A DNA stretch of 52,249 nt, taken from contig JAFAVK010000071.1 of assembly GCA_019242475.1 (NCBI GenBank), positions 1-52,249 on the forward strand, given 5' to 3'. The DNA comes from Acidobacteriota bacterium. Lineage in GTDB: Bacteria > Acidobacteriota > Blastocatellia > Pyrinomonadales > Pyrinomonadaceae. The notes under the pieces were generated by a model. That model was not told the origin of the DNA and did no database searches. It worked only from the letters and a program-made list of their open reading frames with translations. The position numbers and the translations under genes were made by a program. Of the stretch, positions 18,872 through 28,009 are shown in pieces. Positions within the stretch are counted from its first letter, which is position 1. The number at the start of each line of letters is the position of its first letter.

Positions 18872-19714
18872 TTGGAAGAGCGTTTGCAAAAGCTGATCGC
18901 GGCGGCCGGGCTCGCGTCGCGGCGCCACGCCGAGGAGTTGATCGCGGCCGGCGAGGTGACGGTCAACGGCGAGGTCGTGCGCGAGCAGGGCACGAAGGCC
19001 GACCCCGCGCGCGACCACATCAAGGTGCGCGGGAAGTTAATCAACCCCCTGCTTGAGAAGCAGGAGCAGACCTACGTCCTGCTCAACAAGCCGCGCGGCT
19101 ATCTGTCGGCACTCTCCGACCCGGAGAACCGTCCGCTCGTCTCGGAGCTTGTGCCGCAGTCGCTCGGGCGCTTGCACCCGGTCGGCCGTCTCGACTTCAA
19201 CACCGAAGGCTTAATCATCCTGACCAACGACGGCGGGCTGACCAACTACGTCACGTCGGCGCGCAACCACGTCGAGAAGGTCTACGAGGTGAAGGTCAAG
19301 GGCGTGCCGCCCGAGGAGCAGGTCGAGCGCCTGCGCCGCGGCATCCGCCTCGACGACGGCGTGAAGACCGCGCCCGCGCGGATCGTCAAGACCGACGAGA
19401 CGAAGACGAACGTCTGGTTCGAAGTCATCCTGCGCGAGGGGCGCAACCAGCAGATTCGCCGCATGTTCGACTCCATCGGCCACTCCGTCATCAAGCTCCG
19501 CCGCGTCCGCATCGGCCCCGTCACAGCCGAAGGGATTCTGATAGGTCAGTGGCGCCACCTCACGCCCGCCGAGGTCAAGCGCCTCAAAGGCGAGAGGCCG
19601 CAGGGCGCAGTTAAGAGAGGGCCACGCGGGTCGGGAGACAGACAGGGAGACAAGGCCGGGAGCAAGCAGGGAGAGAAACGGCGGAGGAGGCCCGGGGGCG
19701 GCCGGGGCGCCTGA
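18872..19714 (+). CDS. rluB: 23S rRNA pseudouridine synthase, RluB/RsuA family
   Basis: The protein has 280 aa. An S4 RNA-binding domain (about 1-60: [15 protein letters not shown]) is followed by the RsuA/RluB catalytic domain with the nucleophile Asp in [10 protein letters not shown] (about residue 108) and the RQIRRMF-like NQQIRRMF motif. It modifies a uridine in 23S rRNA; RluB versus RluE/F specificity is inferred from length and context. About 40 residues at the C-terminus are Arg/Lys/Gly-rich and likely bind RNA. The start is TTG at 18872 after GAGAGGAGAG. It is the last gene of the operon. Confidence 0.93.
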   Translation: MEERLQKLIAAAGLASRRHAEELIAAGEVTVNGEVVREQGTKADPARDHIKVRGKLINPLLEKQEQTYVLLNKPRGYLSALSDPENRPLVSELVPQSLGRLHPVGRLDFNTEGLIILTNDGGLTNYVTSARNHVEKVYEVKVKGVPPEEQVERLRRGIRLDDGVKTAPARIVKTDETKTNVWFEVILREGRNQQIRRMFDSIGHSVIKLRRVRIGPVTAEGILIGQWRHLTPAEVKRLKGERPQGAVKRGPRGSGDRQGDKAGSKQGEKRRRRPGGGRGA

Positions 19715-19770
19715 GTCGGCCGCGCCCCGGCTCGCGCGGCCGGCGCCTTCCCAAGTACAATCAAGGTCAT

Positions 19771-20916
19771 ATGGATTTCGAGTTTAACGAAGAACAGCGG
19801 CAGGTGAAGATGAGCGTGCGCGAGTTCGCCGAGGGCGAACTCGCGCCGCACGTGCGCGAGTGGGACGAGTCGCAGCACTTCCCCTCGGAGTTGATGCCGA
19901 AGCTCGCCGCCCAGGGTTTCATGGGCGTCATCTTCCCGGAGGAGTACGGCGGGGCGGGGATGGGCTACGTCGAGTACGTCGCCATCATCGAAGAGCTTTC
20001 GCGCGTGGACGGCTCGGTCGGCATCTCCGTGGCGGCGCACAACTCGCTCTGCTCGAACCACATCTTCCTCTTCGGCACCGAAGAGCAGAAGCGCAAGTTC
20101 CTCGTGCCGCTCGCCTCGGGCGAAAAGCTCGGCGCGTGGGGGCTGACCGAGCCGCAGGCCGGCTCCGACGCCTCGGGCACGCGCACGACCGCCGTCAGGA
20201 AGGGCGAGGGCTGGGTCGTCAACGGCTCGAAGAACTTCATCACGCACGCCATCCACGGCGACGTGTGCGTCGCGATGGCCTCGACCGACCGCGCCATGCG
20301 CTCGAAGGGCATCACGGCCTTCATCTTCGAGAAGGGCACGCGAGGGTTCGGCCCCGGCAAGAAGGAGGACAAGCTGGGACTGCGCGCCTCCGAGACGGCG
20401 AGCGTCATCTTCGAGGACTGCGAGATACCGGACGGGAACCGGCTCGGGGGCGAGGGGCTCGGCTTCATCAACGCGATGCAGGTCTTGGACGGCGGCCGCA
20501 TCTCCATCGCCGCGCTCTCGCTCGGCATCGCGCAGGGCGCGTACGAGTCGGCCGTGAGATATTCCAAGGAGCGCCAGCAGTTCGGCCAGCCCATCTCGAA
20601 CTTCCAGGCCATCCAGTTCAAGCTCGCCGACATGGCGACGCAGATCGAGGCCGCGCGCCTCCTGACCTACCGCGCCGCCGCCCTCAAGGACGCGGGGCGC
20701 AAGACGACCAAAGAGTCCTCGATGGCAAAGCTCTACGCCTCCGAAGTCGCCGTCAAAGTCAGCGAGGAGGCCATCCAGATACACGGCGGCTACGGCTACA
20801 CGAAGGACTACCCGCCCGAGAAGTTCTGGCGCGACTCCAAGCTCTGCACCATCGGCGAGGGCACCAGCGAAATCCAGCGCCTCATCATCGCCAAGCAGAT
20901 TCTAAGCAATACCTAA
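19771..20916 (+). CDS. Acyl-CoA dehydrogenase
   Basis: The protein has 381 aa, the full length of the short/branched-chain family. It shows [12 protein letters not shown] (FAD-binding signature, about residue 127), the substrate-binding region, [21 protein letters not shown] and the C-terminal signature [19 protein letters not shown], with the likely catalytic Glu in [10 protein letters not shown]. It introduces the 2,3-double bond in acyl-CoA and passes electrons to ETF. The meaB and methylmalonyl-CoA epimerase genes nearby suggest branched-chain amino-acid or odd-chain fatty-acid catabolism. AAGGTC precedes the ATG. Confidence 0.96.
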   Translation: MDFEFNEEQRQVKMSVREFAEGELAPHVREWDESQHFPSELMPKLAAQGFMGVIFPEEYGGAGMGYVEYVAIIEELSRVDGSVGISVAAHNSLCSNHIFLFGTEEQKRKFLVPLASGEKLGAWGLTEPQAGSDASGTRTTAVRKGEGWVVNGSKNFITHAIHGDVCVAMASTDRAMRSKGITAFIFEKGTRGFGPGKKEDKLGLRASETASVIFEDCEIPDGNRLGGEGLGFINAMQVLDGGRISIAALSLGIAQGAYESAVRYSKERQQFGQPISNFQAIQFKLADMATQIEAARLLTYRAAALKDAGRKTTKESSMAKLYASEVAVKVSEEAIQIHGGYGYTKDYPPEKFWRDSKLCTIGEGTSEIQRLIIAKQILSNT

Positions 20917-20942
20917 CAACTGAAAGAGGAGCCCTCGCACTT

Positions 20943-21461
20943 TTGAAAATCAAACTTCTGTTTGCATCTCTTTGCCTCTGCTTCTTAACTTTGCCCGCGC
21001 ACGCGCAGGACGGCGCGACGCCGCAGTTCGGCGATTACAAGGAACCCGTGTTCAAAGGTCGGGCAGCCGCGTTGAAGTTGACGACGCCGGAGGCCAGGGG
21101 GTATCGCACGCGTCTGCGCGAGGGGGCGCGGCGGGCTTTGAACTTCGCGGGCCATTACAAGCTGCACACGTGGAGCTGCGGGACGGGGTGCTTGCAGACG
21201 GCGTTCATCGACGTGAAGACGGGCGAGGTCTTCTTCCCCGCGGAGCTGAACGGGTTCATCGTCTGCTTCTACAAACCGGGGGCGGTCGAGAGTCTGGAAG
21301 AGGCTTTGCAATTCCAGAAGGGGAGCCGGCTGATCGTCATGTCGGGCTACCCCGTGAGCGAGCGCGGCAAGGACGCGCCGAAGAAGGGGTTTTACTACTA
21401 CGAGTGGACGGGCAGGGAGTTGAAGCTCCTCAAGTTCGTCGAGAAGAGCGAGGGCTGTTAA
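20943..21461 (+). CDS. Secreted protein of unknown function
   Basis: The protein has 172 aa with a clear signal peptide (MKIKLLFASLCLCFLTLPAHA, cleavage after AHA). The mature part has two conserved-looking features: RRALNFAGHYKLHTWSCGTGC, with two nearby cysteines, and FYYYEWTGRELKLL near the end. No family is recognised. The start is TTG at 20943 after AGAGGAG. It sits 26 bp after the acyl-CoA dehydrogenase and 9 bp before meaB, so it is probably co-transcribed although it looks functionally unrelated. Confidence 0.8.
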   Translation: MKIKLLFASLCLCFLTLPAHAQDGATPQFGDYKEPVFKGRAAALKLTTPEARGYRTRLREGARRALNFAGHYKLHTWSCGTGCLQTAFIDVKTGEVFFPAELNGFIVCFYKPGAVESLEEALQFQKGSRLIVMSGYPVSERGKDAPKKGFYYYEWTGRELKLLKFVEKSEGC

Positions 21462-21470
21462 GTCCGGGCG

Positions 21471-22427
21471 ATGAGCGGCGCGCAGACCATCGAGAGGATT
21501 CTCGCAGGCGACCCGCGCGCCGTCGCGCGCGCCATCTCGGTCGTCGAAGACGGGGCGGCCGGCGCGGCCGGTCTGATGAAGGCCGTCTTCCCGCACACGG
21601 GGCGCGGGCTGGTCGTCGGCGTCACGGGCTCGCCCGGGGCGGGCAAGTCTTCGCTGGTGGACAAGCTCGCGGGCCTCTACCGCGCGCGCGGCGAGCGCGT
21701 CGGCATCGTCGCCGTAGACCCTTCGAGCCCCTTCTCGGGCGGCGCCATCCTCGGCGACCGCATACGCATGCAGGCGCTCGGCCTCGACCCCGGCGTCTTC
21801 ATCCGCTCGATGGCGACGCGCGGCAACCTCGGCGGGCTCGCGCGCGCGACCGTGGACGCCGTCGCGATCCTCGACGCCGCGGGCTACGGGAAGGTCGTCG
21901 TCGAGACCGTGGGGGTCGGGCAGGACGAGGTCGAGATCGTGAAGACGGCCGACGTGTCGGTCGTCGTGCTCGTGCCCGGCATGGGCGACGACATCCAGGC
22001 CATCAAGGCCGGCATCATGGAGATCGGCGACGTGTTCGTCATCAACAAGGCCGACCGCGACGGCGTTTTAAGAACCGAGAAGGAGCTTGAGGCGCTGCTG
22101 TCGCTCGCGCACCGCCCCGACATGTGGTCGCCGCCGATAGTCAAGACGGTCGCGACCGAGAATAAGGGAGTCGAGGAGCTGGCCGCGGCCATCGAAAGCT
22201 ACCGCGACTTTCAGAAGTCTGCGCCGGGCGCGTACGGCCGCCGCGGCGCGGTCGCGCGCTGGCGCATCTTAGAGTTGCTGCGGGAGCGCCTGCTTGCGCG
22301 CGCGCTCGAACGGGAGGGCGCGCCGGAACGACTAAACTCGCTCGCGGATGAGGTGGCCGACAAGCGCCGCGACCCCTACTCTGCGGTCGAGGAGCTTCTG
22401 GCCGGCGACGGAAATCAACAGTCATGA
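21471..22427 (+). CDS. meaB: Methylmalonyl-CoA mutase-associated GTPase MeaB
   Basis: The protein has 318 aa, a G3E-family P-loop GTPase. Walker A is GSPGAGKSS (about residue 53), followed by VDPSSPFSGGAILGDRIRM, the ETVGVGQ switch motif and NKAD for guanine specificity. MeaB protects methylmalonyl-CoA mutase and gates cobalamin loading, so the cell should carry a B12-dependent mutase elsewhere. Its stop overlaps the start of the epimerase gene by 4 nt (ATGA), indicating translational coupling. Confidence 0.95.
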   Translation: MSGAQTIERILAGDPRAVARAISVVEDGAAGAAGLMKAVFPHTGRGLVVGVTGSPGAGKSSLVDKLAGLYRARGERVGIVAVDPSSPFSGGAILGDRIRMQALGLDPGVFIRSMATRGNLGGLARATVDAVAILDAAGYGKVVVETVGVGQDEVEIVKTADVSVVVLVPGMGDDIQAIKAGIMEIGDVFVINKADRDGVLRTEKELEALLSLAHRPDMWSPPIVKTVATENKGVEELAAAIESYRDFQKSAPGAYGRRGAVARWRILELLRERLLARALEREGAPERLNSLADEVADKRRDPYSAVEELLAGDGNQQS

Positions 22428-22852
22428 AGATCGACCACATCGGCATCGCCACGCGCGGCATCGAGGAGTCGCTCGGGTTCTGGCGCGACGGGCTCGGGCT
22501 CGAAGTCAAACACACGGAGACGGTCGAGGAGCAGGGCGTGCGCGTCGCCATGCTGCCCGTCGGCGAGCCGCGCGTCGAGCTGCTCGAACCGACGGGGCCG
22601 GACACGCCCGTGGCGAAGTTTCTTGAGAAGCGCGGGCCGGGCATCCACCACGTCGCCGTCCGCGTCGCGGACATCCGCGCGGCGCTCGCGCGACTCAAAG
22701 CCGAGGGCGCACGACTCATCGACGAAGAACCCAGGGTCGGGGCGGGCGGGTGCCTCGTCGCCTTCGTCCACCCGGCCGCGTCGGGCGGCGTGCTGCTCGA
22801 ACTCGTCGAACACACGGACGAGCCCGCTGGACATTCAACAGAAGAAAGGTAG
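22424..22852 (+). CDS. mce: Methylmalonyl-CoA epimerase
   Basis: The protein has 142 aa, a vicinal-oxygen-chelate fold. Metal-ligand residues are visible: His in KIDHIGIAT (about residue 5), a second His in GPGIHHVAVRV (about 72) and a C-terminal Glu in GGVLLELVEH (about 129). It interconverts the two epimers of methylmalonyl-CoA in propionyl-CoA catabolism. It overlaps meaB by 4 nt and is followed after 5 nt by the first prolyl isomerase gene. Confidence 0.95.
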   Translation: MKIDHIGIATRGIEESLGFWRDGLGLEVKHTETVEEQGVRVAMLPVGEPRVELLEPTGPDTPVAKFLEKRGPGIHHVAVRVADIRAALARLKAEGARLIDEEPRVGAGGCLVAFVHPAASGGVLLELVEHTDEPAGHSTEER

Positions 22853-22857
22853 TCGCT

Positions 22858-24198
22858 TTGCTCTTTAGAAAGATCGCTCTCACGTCACTCGCCGCAGCCG
22901 CACTCCCGTTCACAGCCCAAGCGCAGACACGAGCCACACGCAGGGCGCCCGCGCGCCCCGCGGCCGTTGCGACCGCCGCGAAGCGCCCGGCCGCGGCTCC
23001 GTCCGTCAACATCTCCGCGGCCGACATGGCGCTCATCGTCGCGGCGGACAACTTCGACACGCGCGCCCGCGCCCGCCTCGCGGAGAGCGCGGAGGAGCGC
23101 AGGGCGTTCGCGCGCGACCTGAGAAGGATGCTCGCCGCGGCCGAGGAGGCGAAGGCCGCCGGCTACCTCGCGCGCCCCGACCAGAAGCTGCGCGCGGAGC
23201 TGGCGCGCGCCTTCGTCATCGCGCAGGCGTACTTCAAGCAGCGCCAGGAGACGGGGGCCACGACCCCCGAACAGGTCGTCACGGCGGCCGAGATCGACGC
23301 CTTCTTCAAGGAGCCGGCCGTGCCGCCGCAGTTCGAGGCGTTCCTGCAAGACTACTCGAAGAGCAGCCAGCTCCGGGGCAAGCCCGTCCCCGAGGAGGTG
23401 CGCAAGGGGCTGCGCGAGCACTACGGCCGCGTGATGGTCGCCATGCGCAAGGGCGTCGCCGCCGGGCTCGAACGCGAGCGCGGGGTGCAGCTCGACGTGC
23501 TGCTCGAACAGGCGAAACTCCTCGCCAGCGCCTACGCGCAGGAGGCGAAGCAGAGCATCCAGCCGACCGCCGCCGAGACGGACGCCTACATCGCCGCGCA
23601 CCCCGAGCTGGACACGAAGGCCCAGCGCGCGAAGCTCGAAGGCATCCTGGCGCGCGTCCGCGCGGGCGAGGACTTCGCCAAGCTCGCCGACGAGTTCACC
23701 GAAGACCCTTCCGGCAAGGGCAAGGGCGGCGACCTCGGCTGGTTCGGCCGCGGCGTGATGGTCAAGCCGTTCGAGGACGCGGCCTTCGCGCTCAAGCCGG
23801 GCGAGGTCAGCGGCGTCTTCGAGACGCAGTTCGGCTTCCACATCGTCAAGCTCGACGAGCGTCGCCCCGCGGGCGCGGGCGAAGAGGTGCACGCGCGCCA
23901 CATCCTCATCCTGTACCCGAGTGCGAGCCGCCGCCCGGACTCGCCGCCGATGTCGCCGCGCGAGCAGGCCGAGGCCGCGGTCGAGGAGGAGAAGCGCGAC
24001 CGCGCTCTCGACGACGCGGCCGCACGCCACCGCGTGCAGGTGGCCGAGGAGTACACGGTCGGCGAAGCGGCGGCCGACCCGCCGCCGCCCGCGCCCGCCG
24101 CCCCCGGCGTCGCTTCACCGCGGCCGTCCGCGAACAGTAAGAGCGCCACGCCGCGCCCTGCGACGTCGCGCAGGGCGCCCGCGCGGCGCAAGCCTTGA
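22858..24198 (+). CDS. Secreted parvulin-type peptidylprolyl isomerase with apparently permuted catalytic domain (copy 1)
   Basis: The protein has 446 aa. A signal peptide (cleavage after AQAQ) indicates periplasmic location. A SurA-like helical N-domain is followed by parvulin elements: RAGEDFAKLA (about 271), [10 protein letters not shown] (290-299), [15 protein letters not shown] and FGFHIV (His328). The first parvulin strand, normally ARHIL before the first helix, is missing there. It occurs instead after the last strand, as HARHILI (His345, His348). A SurA-type C-terminal helix follows and then a Pro/Ser-rich tail. Both active-site His positions therefore exist, but in rotated order. The start is TTG at 22858 after AAGAAAGG. 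Likely role: folding of exported proteins. Confidence 0.88.
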   Translation: MLFRKIALTSLAAAALPFTAQAQTRATRRAPARPAAVATAAKRPAAAPSVNISAADMALIVAADNFDTRARARLAESAEERRAFARDLRRMLAAAEEAKAAGYLARPDQKLRAELARAFVIAQAYFKQRQETGATTPEQVVTAAEIDAFFKEPAVPPQFEAFLQDYSKSSQLRGKPVPEEVRKGLREHYGRVMVAMRKGVAAGLERERGVQLDVLLEQAKLLASAYAQEAKQSIQPTAAETDAYIAAHPELDTKAQRAKLEGILARVRAGEDFAKLADEFTEDPSGKGKGGDLGWFGRGVMVKPFEDAAFALKPGEVSGVFETQFGFHIVKLDERRPAGAGEEVHARHILILYPSASRRPDSPPMSPREQAEAAVEEEKRDRALDDAAARHRVQVAEEYTVGEAAADPPPPAPAAPGVASPRPSANSKSATPRPATSRRAPARRKP

Positions 24199-24222
24199 GG
24201 CCCGCGGCGGTCAAAGAGAGCC

Positions 24223-24254
24223 GCGCCGCGGCCGAGTGCGCGCGGCGCCTTTTT
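24223..24254 (+). terminator. Rho-independent terminator between the two isomerase genes
   Basis: GC-only 8-bp stem (24223-24230 with 24241-24248), 10-nt loop, then five T (24250-24254). It ends the acyl-CoA dehydrogenase-meaB-mce-isomerase transcript, so copy 2 probably has its own promoter in 24255-24348. Confidence 0.85.
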
Positions 24255-24348
24255 CGTGTATCTTGAACGGTCGGTGCTTCCTTGGTCTTCGCAGACATAC
24301 GGCCCGGCGGTGACTTTTAAGTAGTCTTAGAAAGAGAGAGGATCAGTT

Positions 24349-25728
24349 TTGAAGTCAACCACAAAAGCAATTATCGCCGTGGTCGTGGCGGTGCTCGCCT
24401 CGGTCGGGCTCATCTTCTGGCAGGCCACGCGCAGCCGCGCCTCCGGGGCGCTGACGAGCCTCACCCCCGAGGACATGTCGCTCATCGCCGAGTCGCTCGG
24501 GCCGACCCAGCAGGCGCGCCTCGCCTCCAGCCCCGACGAGCGCAAGAAGCTCGCCGAGGACATCAAGCAGATGCTCGCCGTCGCCGCCGAGGCGCGCTCG
24601 AAGGGCGTCGCGGACAAGCCCGAGGTCAAGCGCCAGCTCGAAGCGATGAAGATGCTCGTCATCGCGCAGGCGTACGTCAAGAAGCAGCGCGACGCCAACG
24701 CCCAGCCCGACGCCTACCGGCCGAAGCAGGAGGAGATCGACGCCTTCCTCAAAGACCCGAAGAACACGCAGCCGGCCGACCAGTACCTCGACGACCTCAA
24801 GAAGCTCGGGCTCGTCCCCGACTCCCAGCCCATCACCGACGAGGTCAAGGAGCAGTTCCGCCAGCAGTGGGCGCCGATGTCGCTCATGGCCGACAAGGGA
24901 CGCGCCGCCGGCGTCGAGAACGACCGCGCCACGCAGCTCCAGATACAGTTCCAGCAGGCCATGGCCCTGAGCCGCATCTACTCGAGCGACCTGACGAAGA
25001 AGCTCGAACCGACCGACGCCGAGATCGACGCCTACTACGCCGCGCACCCCGAGATGGACCCGAAGGCGGCGCGCGCGAAGGCCGAAGACATCCTGAAGCG
25101 CGCGCGCGCGGGCGAGGACTTCGAGAAGCTGGCGAAGGAGAACTCCGACGAGCCGGGCGCGAAGGAGAGCGGCGGCGACCTCGGCTGGTTCGGCCACGGG
25201 CGCATGGTCAAGCCCTTCGAGGACGCGGCCTTCGCGCTCAAGGATAACGAGATCAGCGACATCGTCGAGAGCCAGTTCGGCTTCCACATCATCCAGGTGC
25301 TCGGCCACCGCCAGGGCAAGTCGGAGCCGAACCCGACGGCCGAGGGCGACGCGGCCAAGGGCGGCCAGCCCGAGGAGCAGATTCACGCGCGCCACATTTT
25401 GATTAAGCCCAACACGGGCCAGAGCGCCAACCCGTTCGCGCCGCCGAAGTCGCCGCGCGAGGCGGCCAAGGACGCGATCATCGAGGAGAAGACGAAGAAG
25501 GAAGTCGAGGAGATCGCCAAGCGCGTCAACATCAAGGTGCCCGAAGACTTCCCCGTCAAGGCGCCCGAGACGCCGCAGCTCCCGCCGGGCATGGCGCCGC
25601 AGGGCGGCGACATGGGCGGCGACGAGGGCGAGGCCGGGCCTCCGCCTCCGCCCGCCGGGGCCGGGGACGGCAAGCCCGCGGGCGGCGTGAAGCCCAAGCC
25701 GGCGCCCGCGCCCGGCAAGAAGAAGTAA
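24349..25728 (+). CDS. Membrane-anchored parvulin-type peptidylprolyl isomerase with apparently permuted domain (copy 2)
   Basis: The protein has 459 aa, a paralogue of the preceding isomerase. An uncleaved TM anchor ([18 protein letters not shown], about 7-24) replaces the signal peptide. The same order is seen: N-domain, [22 protein letters not shown] (275-284), FGFHII (His313), then a longer linker of about 30 residues and IHARHILI (His346, His349), a final helix and a Pro/Gly-rich tail. The normal leading ARHIL strand is absent. The start is TTG at 24349 after AGAGAGAGGAT. MBL hydrolase and mtnP genes follow closely. Confidence 0.88.
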   Translation: MKSTTKAIIAVVVAVLASVGLIFWQATRSRASGALTSLTPEDMSLIAESLGPTQQARLASSPDERKKLAEDIKQMLAVAAEARSKGVADKPEVKRQLEAMKMLVIAQAYVKKQRDANAQPDAYRPKQEEIDAFLKDPKNTQPADQYLDDLKKLGLVPDSQPITDEVKEQFRQQWAPMSLMADKGRAAGVENDRATQLQIQFQQAMALSRIYSSDLTKKLEPTDAEIDAYYAAHPEMDPKAARAKAEDILKRARAGEDFEKLAKENSDEPGAKESGGDLGWFGHGRMVKPFEDAAFALKDNEISDIVESQFGFHIIQVLGHRQGKSEPNPTAEGDAAKGGQPEEQIHARHILIKPNTGQSANPFAPPKSPREAAKDAIIEEKTKKEVEEIAKRVNIKVPEDFPVKAPETPQLPPGMAPQGGDMGGDEGEAGPPPPPAGAGDGKPAGGVKPKPAPAPGKKK

Positions 25729-25744
25729 AGGGCGCGGAGGCGTT

Positions 25745-26596
25745 GTGCAGTTCGGCGACTACCGCGTGGAGGTCGTGCCGGGCGGCGAGTTCTGCCTGGA
25801 CGGCGGCGCGATGTTCGGCGTCGTGCCGCGCGCGCTCTGGCAGCGCGTCGCCCCGCCCGACGAGTTGAACCGCGTCACGCTCAACGCCAACTGCCTCTTC
25901 GTCGAGGCCGCGGGCGAGCGCGTCCTCGTCGAGACGGGCATGGGCGACAAGTGGACGGAGCGCCAGCGCGCGATGTACGGCGTCGGCCCCGGCCCGACCC
26001 TCCGCGAGTCCCTCCACGAGCGCACGGGCTTCAGCCCCGAGGACGTGTCGATAGTCGTCAACACACATTTGCACTTCGACCACGCGGGCGGCAACACCAC
26101 GCTCGACCCGGGCAACCGCGCCGTGCCTTCGTTCCCCAACGCGCGCTACTTCGTCTCGCGCTCGGAGTACGAGCACGCCGAGTCGCCGCACGAGCGCGAC
26201 CGCGCGAGCTACCTGCCCGAGAACTGGCGGCCGCTCGCGGAGTCGGGGCAGTTGGAGCTGAAGGAAGACGACTACGAGGTCGTGCCCGGTTTGAAGATGG
26301 AGACCGTGCCGGGCCACTCGCGCACGATGCAGTGTGTGAGGCTTGAACGCGGCGGGCGGACGCTCTACGGCTTCGCAGACCTCGTGCCGACGCGCGCGCA
26401 CGTGCCGCTCGCGTGGGTGATGGGCTACGACCTCTACCCGGTCGAGACGGTCGAGGCCAAGCGCCGGCTCCTCCCGCGGGCCGCGCGCGAAGGCTGGCTC
26501 TGCCTCTTCTACCACGACCCCGAACAGCCGCTCGCGCGCGTCGTCGAAGACGGCGGGCGGCTGCGCGCGACGGAGGCACAACTTGAAACTGTCTAA
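25745..26596 (+). CDS. MBL-fold metallo-hydrolase
   Basis: The protein has 283 aa. The metallo-beta-lactamase motif THLHFDHAGG lies near residue 104, with further ligands in PGHSRTM and the FADLVPT segment (Asp). It belongs to the quorum-quenching/lactonase-like or glyoxalase-II-like group by general layout, but the substrate cannot be read from sequence. No signal peptide. The start is GTG at 25745 with GGAGG upstream, 16 bp after the isomerase gene. mtnP starts 12 bp downstream. Confidence 0.9.
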   Translation: MQFGDYRVEVVPGGEFCLDGGAMFGVVPRALWQRVAPPDELNRVTLNANCLFVEAAGERVLVETGMGDKWTERQRAMYGVGPGPTLRESLHERTGFSPEDVSIVVNTHLHFDHAGGNTTLDPGNRAVPSFPNARYFVSRSEYEHAESPHERDRASYLPENWRPLAESGQLELKEDDYEVVPGLKMETVPGHSRTMQCVRLERGGRTLYGFADLVPTRAHVPLAWVMGYDLYPVETVEAKRRLLPRAAREGWLCLFYHDPEQPLARVVEDGGRLRATEAQLETV

Positions 26597-26608
26597 GGTG
26601 AAACGCAC

Positions 26609-27484
26609 ATGACGACCGCGAAGATTGGCATCATCGGGGGCAGCGGCCTTTACCAGATGCCGGAGTTGAAGGACGTGGAGGAGGTGAAGGTCGAGACGCC
26701 TTTCGGGCCGCCGTCGGACGCCTTCATCGTCGGGACGCTCGAAGGCGAGCGCGTGGCCTTCCTGCCGCGCCACGGGCGCGGGCACAAGATTCTGCCGACC
26801 GAGCTGCCGTTCCGCGCCAACATCTACGCGATGAAATTGCTCGGGGTCGAGCGCATCCTCTCGGCCTCGGCCGTCGGCTCTTTGCAGGAGCGGTACGCGC
26901 CGCTCGACATGGTCATCCCCGACCAGTTCTTCGACCGCACGCGCGCGCGCGCGCACGAATCGACCTTCTTCGGCGAAGGCATCGTCGGCCACATCACTTT
27001 CGCGCACCCGGTCTGTCACGACCTCGGCGACGTGCTGGAAGAGTCCTGCCGCGCGGCGGAGGTGAACGTCCACCGCGGCGGGACGTACCTGTGCATGGAG
27101 GGGCCCGCGTTCTCGACGAAGGCCGAGTCGCACGTCTACCGCGCGTGGGGGATGGACATCATCGGGATGACGAACTTGCAGGAGGCGAAGCTGGCGCGCG
27201 AGGCGGAGATTTGTTACGCGACGCTGGCGCTCGTCACCGACTACGACTGCTGGCACGAGGCGCACGACGCCGTCTCGGTCGAGACCGTGGTCGAGTACCT
27301 CAACAAGAACGTCCGGAACGCGCAGGTCATCATGCGCGAGGCCGTGAAGAAGCTGGCCGCGGCCGGGCGTGCCTGCGCTTGCGGCTCCGCCCTCAAGAGC
27401 GCCATCTTCACGCCGCCCGAACTCTGGCCCGAGGCGACAACGCAGAGGCTCGATGCGATCATCAGAAAGTACCGGAAGCAGTAA
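26609..27484 (+). CDS. mtnP: S-methyl-5'-thioadenosine phosphorylase
   Basis: The protein has 291 aa and is full length. It has the PNP/MTAP class 2 signature: [10 protein letters not shown] at the N-terminus, [23 protein letters not shown] (phosphate-binding region), [13 protein letters not shown] and [13 protein letters not shown]. It phosphorolyses methylthioadenosine to adenine and methylthioribose-1-phosphate in methionine salvage. No other salvage genes are in the window. TAAGGTG precedes the ATG. Confidence 0.95.
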   Translation: MTTAKIGIIGGSGLYQMPELKDVEEVKVETPFGPPSDAFIVGTLEGERVAFLPRHGRGHKILPTELPFRANIYAMKLLGVERILSASAVGSLQERYAPLDMVIPDQFFDRTRARAHESTFFGEGIVGHITFAHPVCHDLGDVLEESCRAAEVNVHRGGTYLCMEGPAFSTKAESHVYRAWGMDIIGMTNLQEAKLAREAEICYATLALVTDYDCWHEAHDAVSVETVVEYLNKNVRNAQVIMREAVKKLAAAGRACACGSALKSAIFTPPELWPEATTQRLDAIIRKYRKQ

Positions 27485-27511
27485 GCCGTTCGGCATTGAA
27501 AGAGGAGTTGT

Positions 27512-28006
27512 ATGAGGAGATTTACGCTTACGATTTGCGGTCTCGCTTTGTCGCTCGGGCTGGCGGCCGGGGCGCGGGCGCAGAGCGGCAGCGTCCCGGC
27601 CGGGCCTGACCCTTCGGTGGCGAGGGACGTGGAGTCGGAGAAGGCCGCGATGCACGAGCTGGAGGTCGCGCGCCACTACTTCAAGAACAAGAAGGCGTAC
27701 TACGCGGCCTTCAAGCGCTGCGAGGAGCTGGCCGCGGGCTACCCCGAGTTCTACAAGATCGACGAGGTGCTCTACATCGCCGGGATGAGCAGCCTCTATC
27801 TCTCCGAGGGCAAGGGCAAGCAGAAGGCGCCCGACTCGACGCCCGAGAAGAAGGAGGAGTTCTCGCCCGAGAACATGCGCGAGTCGGCGCGCGACTACCT
27901 GACTCACCTCGTCAACGATTACCCCAAGAGCAACTTCCGCAAGGAGGCGCAGGAGGCGCTCGCCGGCCTCGGCGGGCCTGCGCCGAAAGAAACGAAGCAG
28001 CAGTAA
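27512..28006 (+). CDS. Secreted BamD/YfiO-like TPR protein
   Basis: The protein has 164 aa with a signal peptide (to ARAQ) without a lipobox cysteine. The mature part has YYAAFKRCEELAAGYPEFYKIDEVLYIAGMS and YLTHLVNDYPKSNFRKEAQEAL, matching paired TPR motifs of BamD-like outer-membrane lipoproteins. It is shorter than BamD (about 240 aa) and lacks the lipid anchor, so a true role in the BAM complex is doubtful. GAAAGAGGAG precedes the ATG. The stop is 3 nt before the 21-bp repeat array. Confidence 0.8.
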   Translation: MRRFTLTICGLALSLGLAAGARAQSGSVPAGPDPSVARDVESEKAAMHELEVARHYFKNKKAYYAAFKRCEELAAGYPEFYKIDEVLYIAGMSSLYLSEGKGKQKAPDSTPEKKEEFSPENMRESARDYLTHLVNDYPKSNFRKEAQEALAGLGGPAPKETKQQ

Positions 28007-28009
28007 CGG

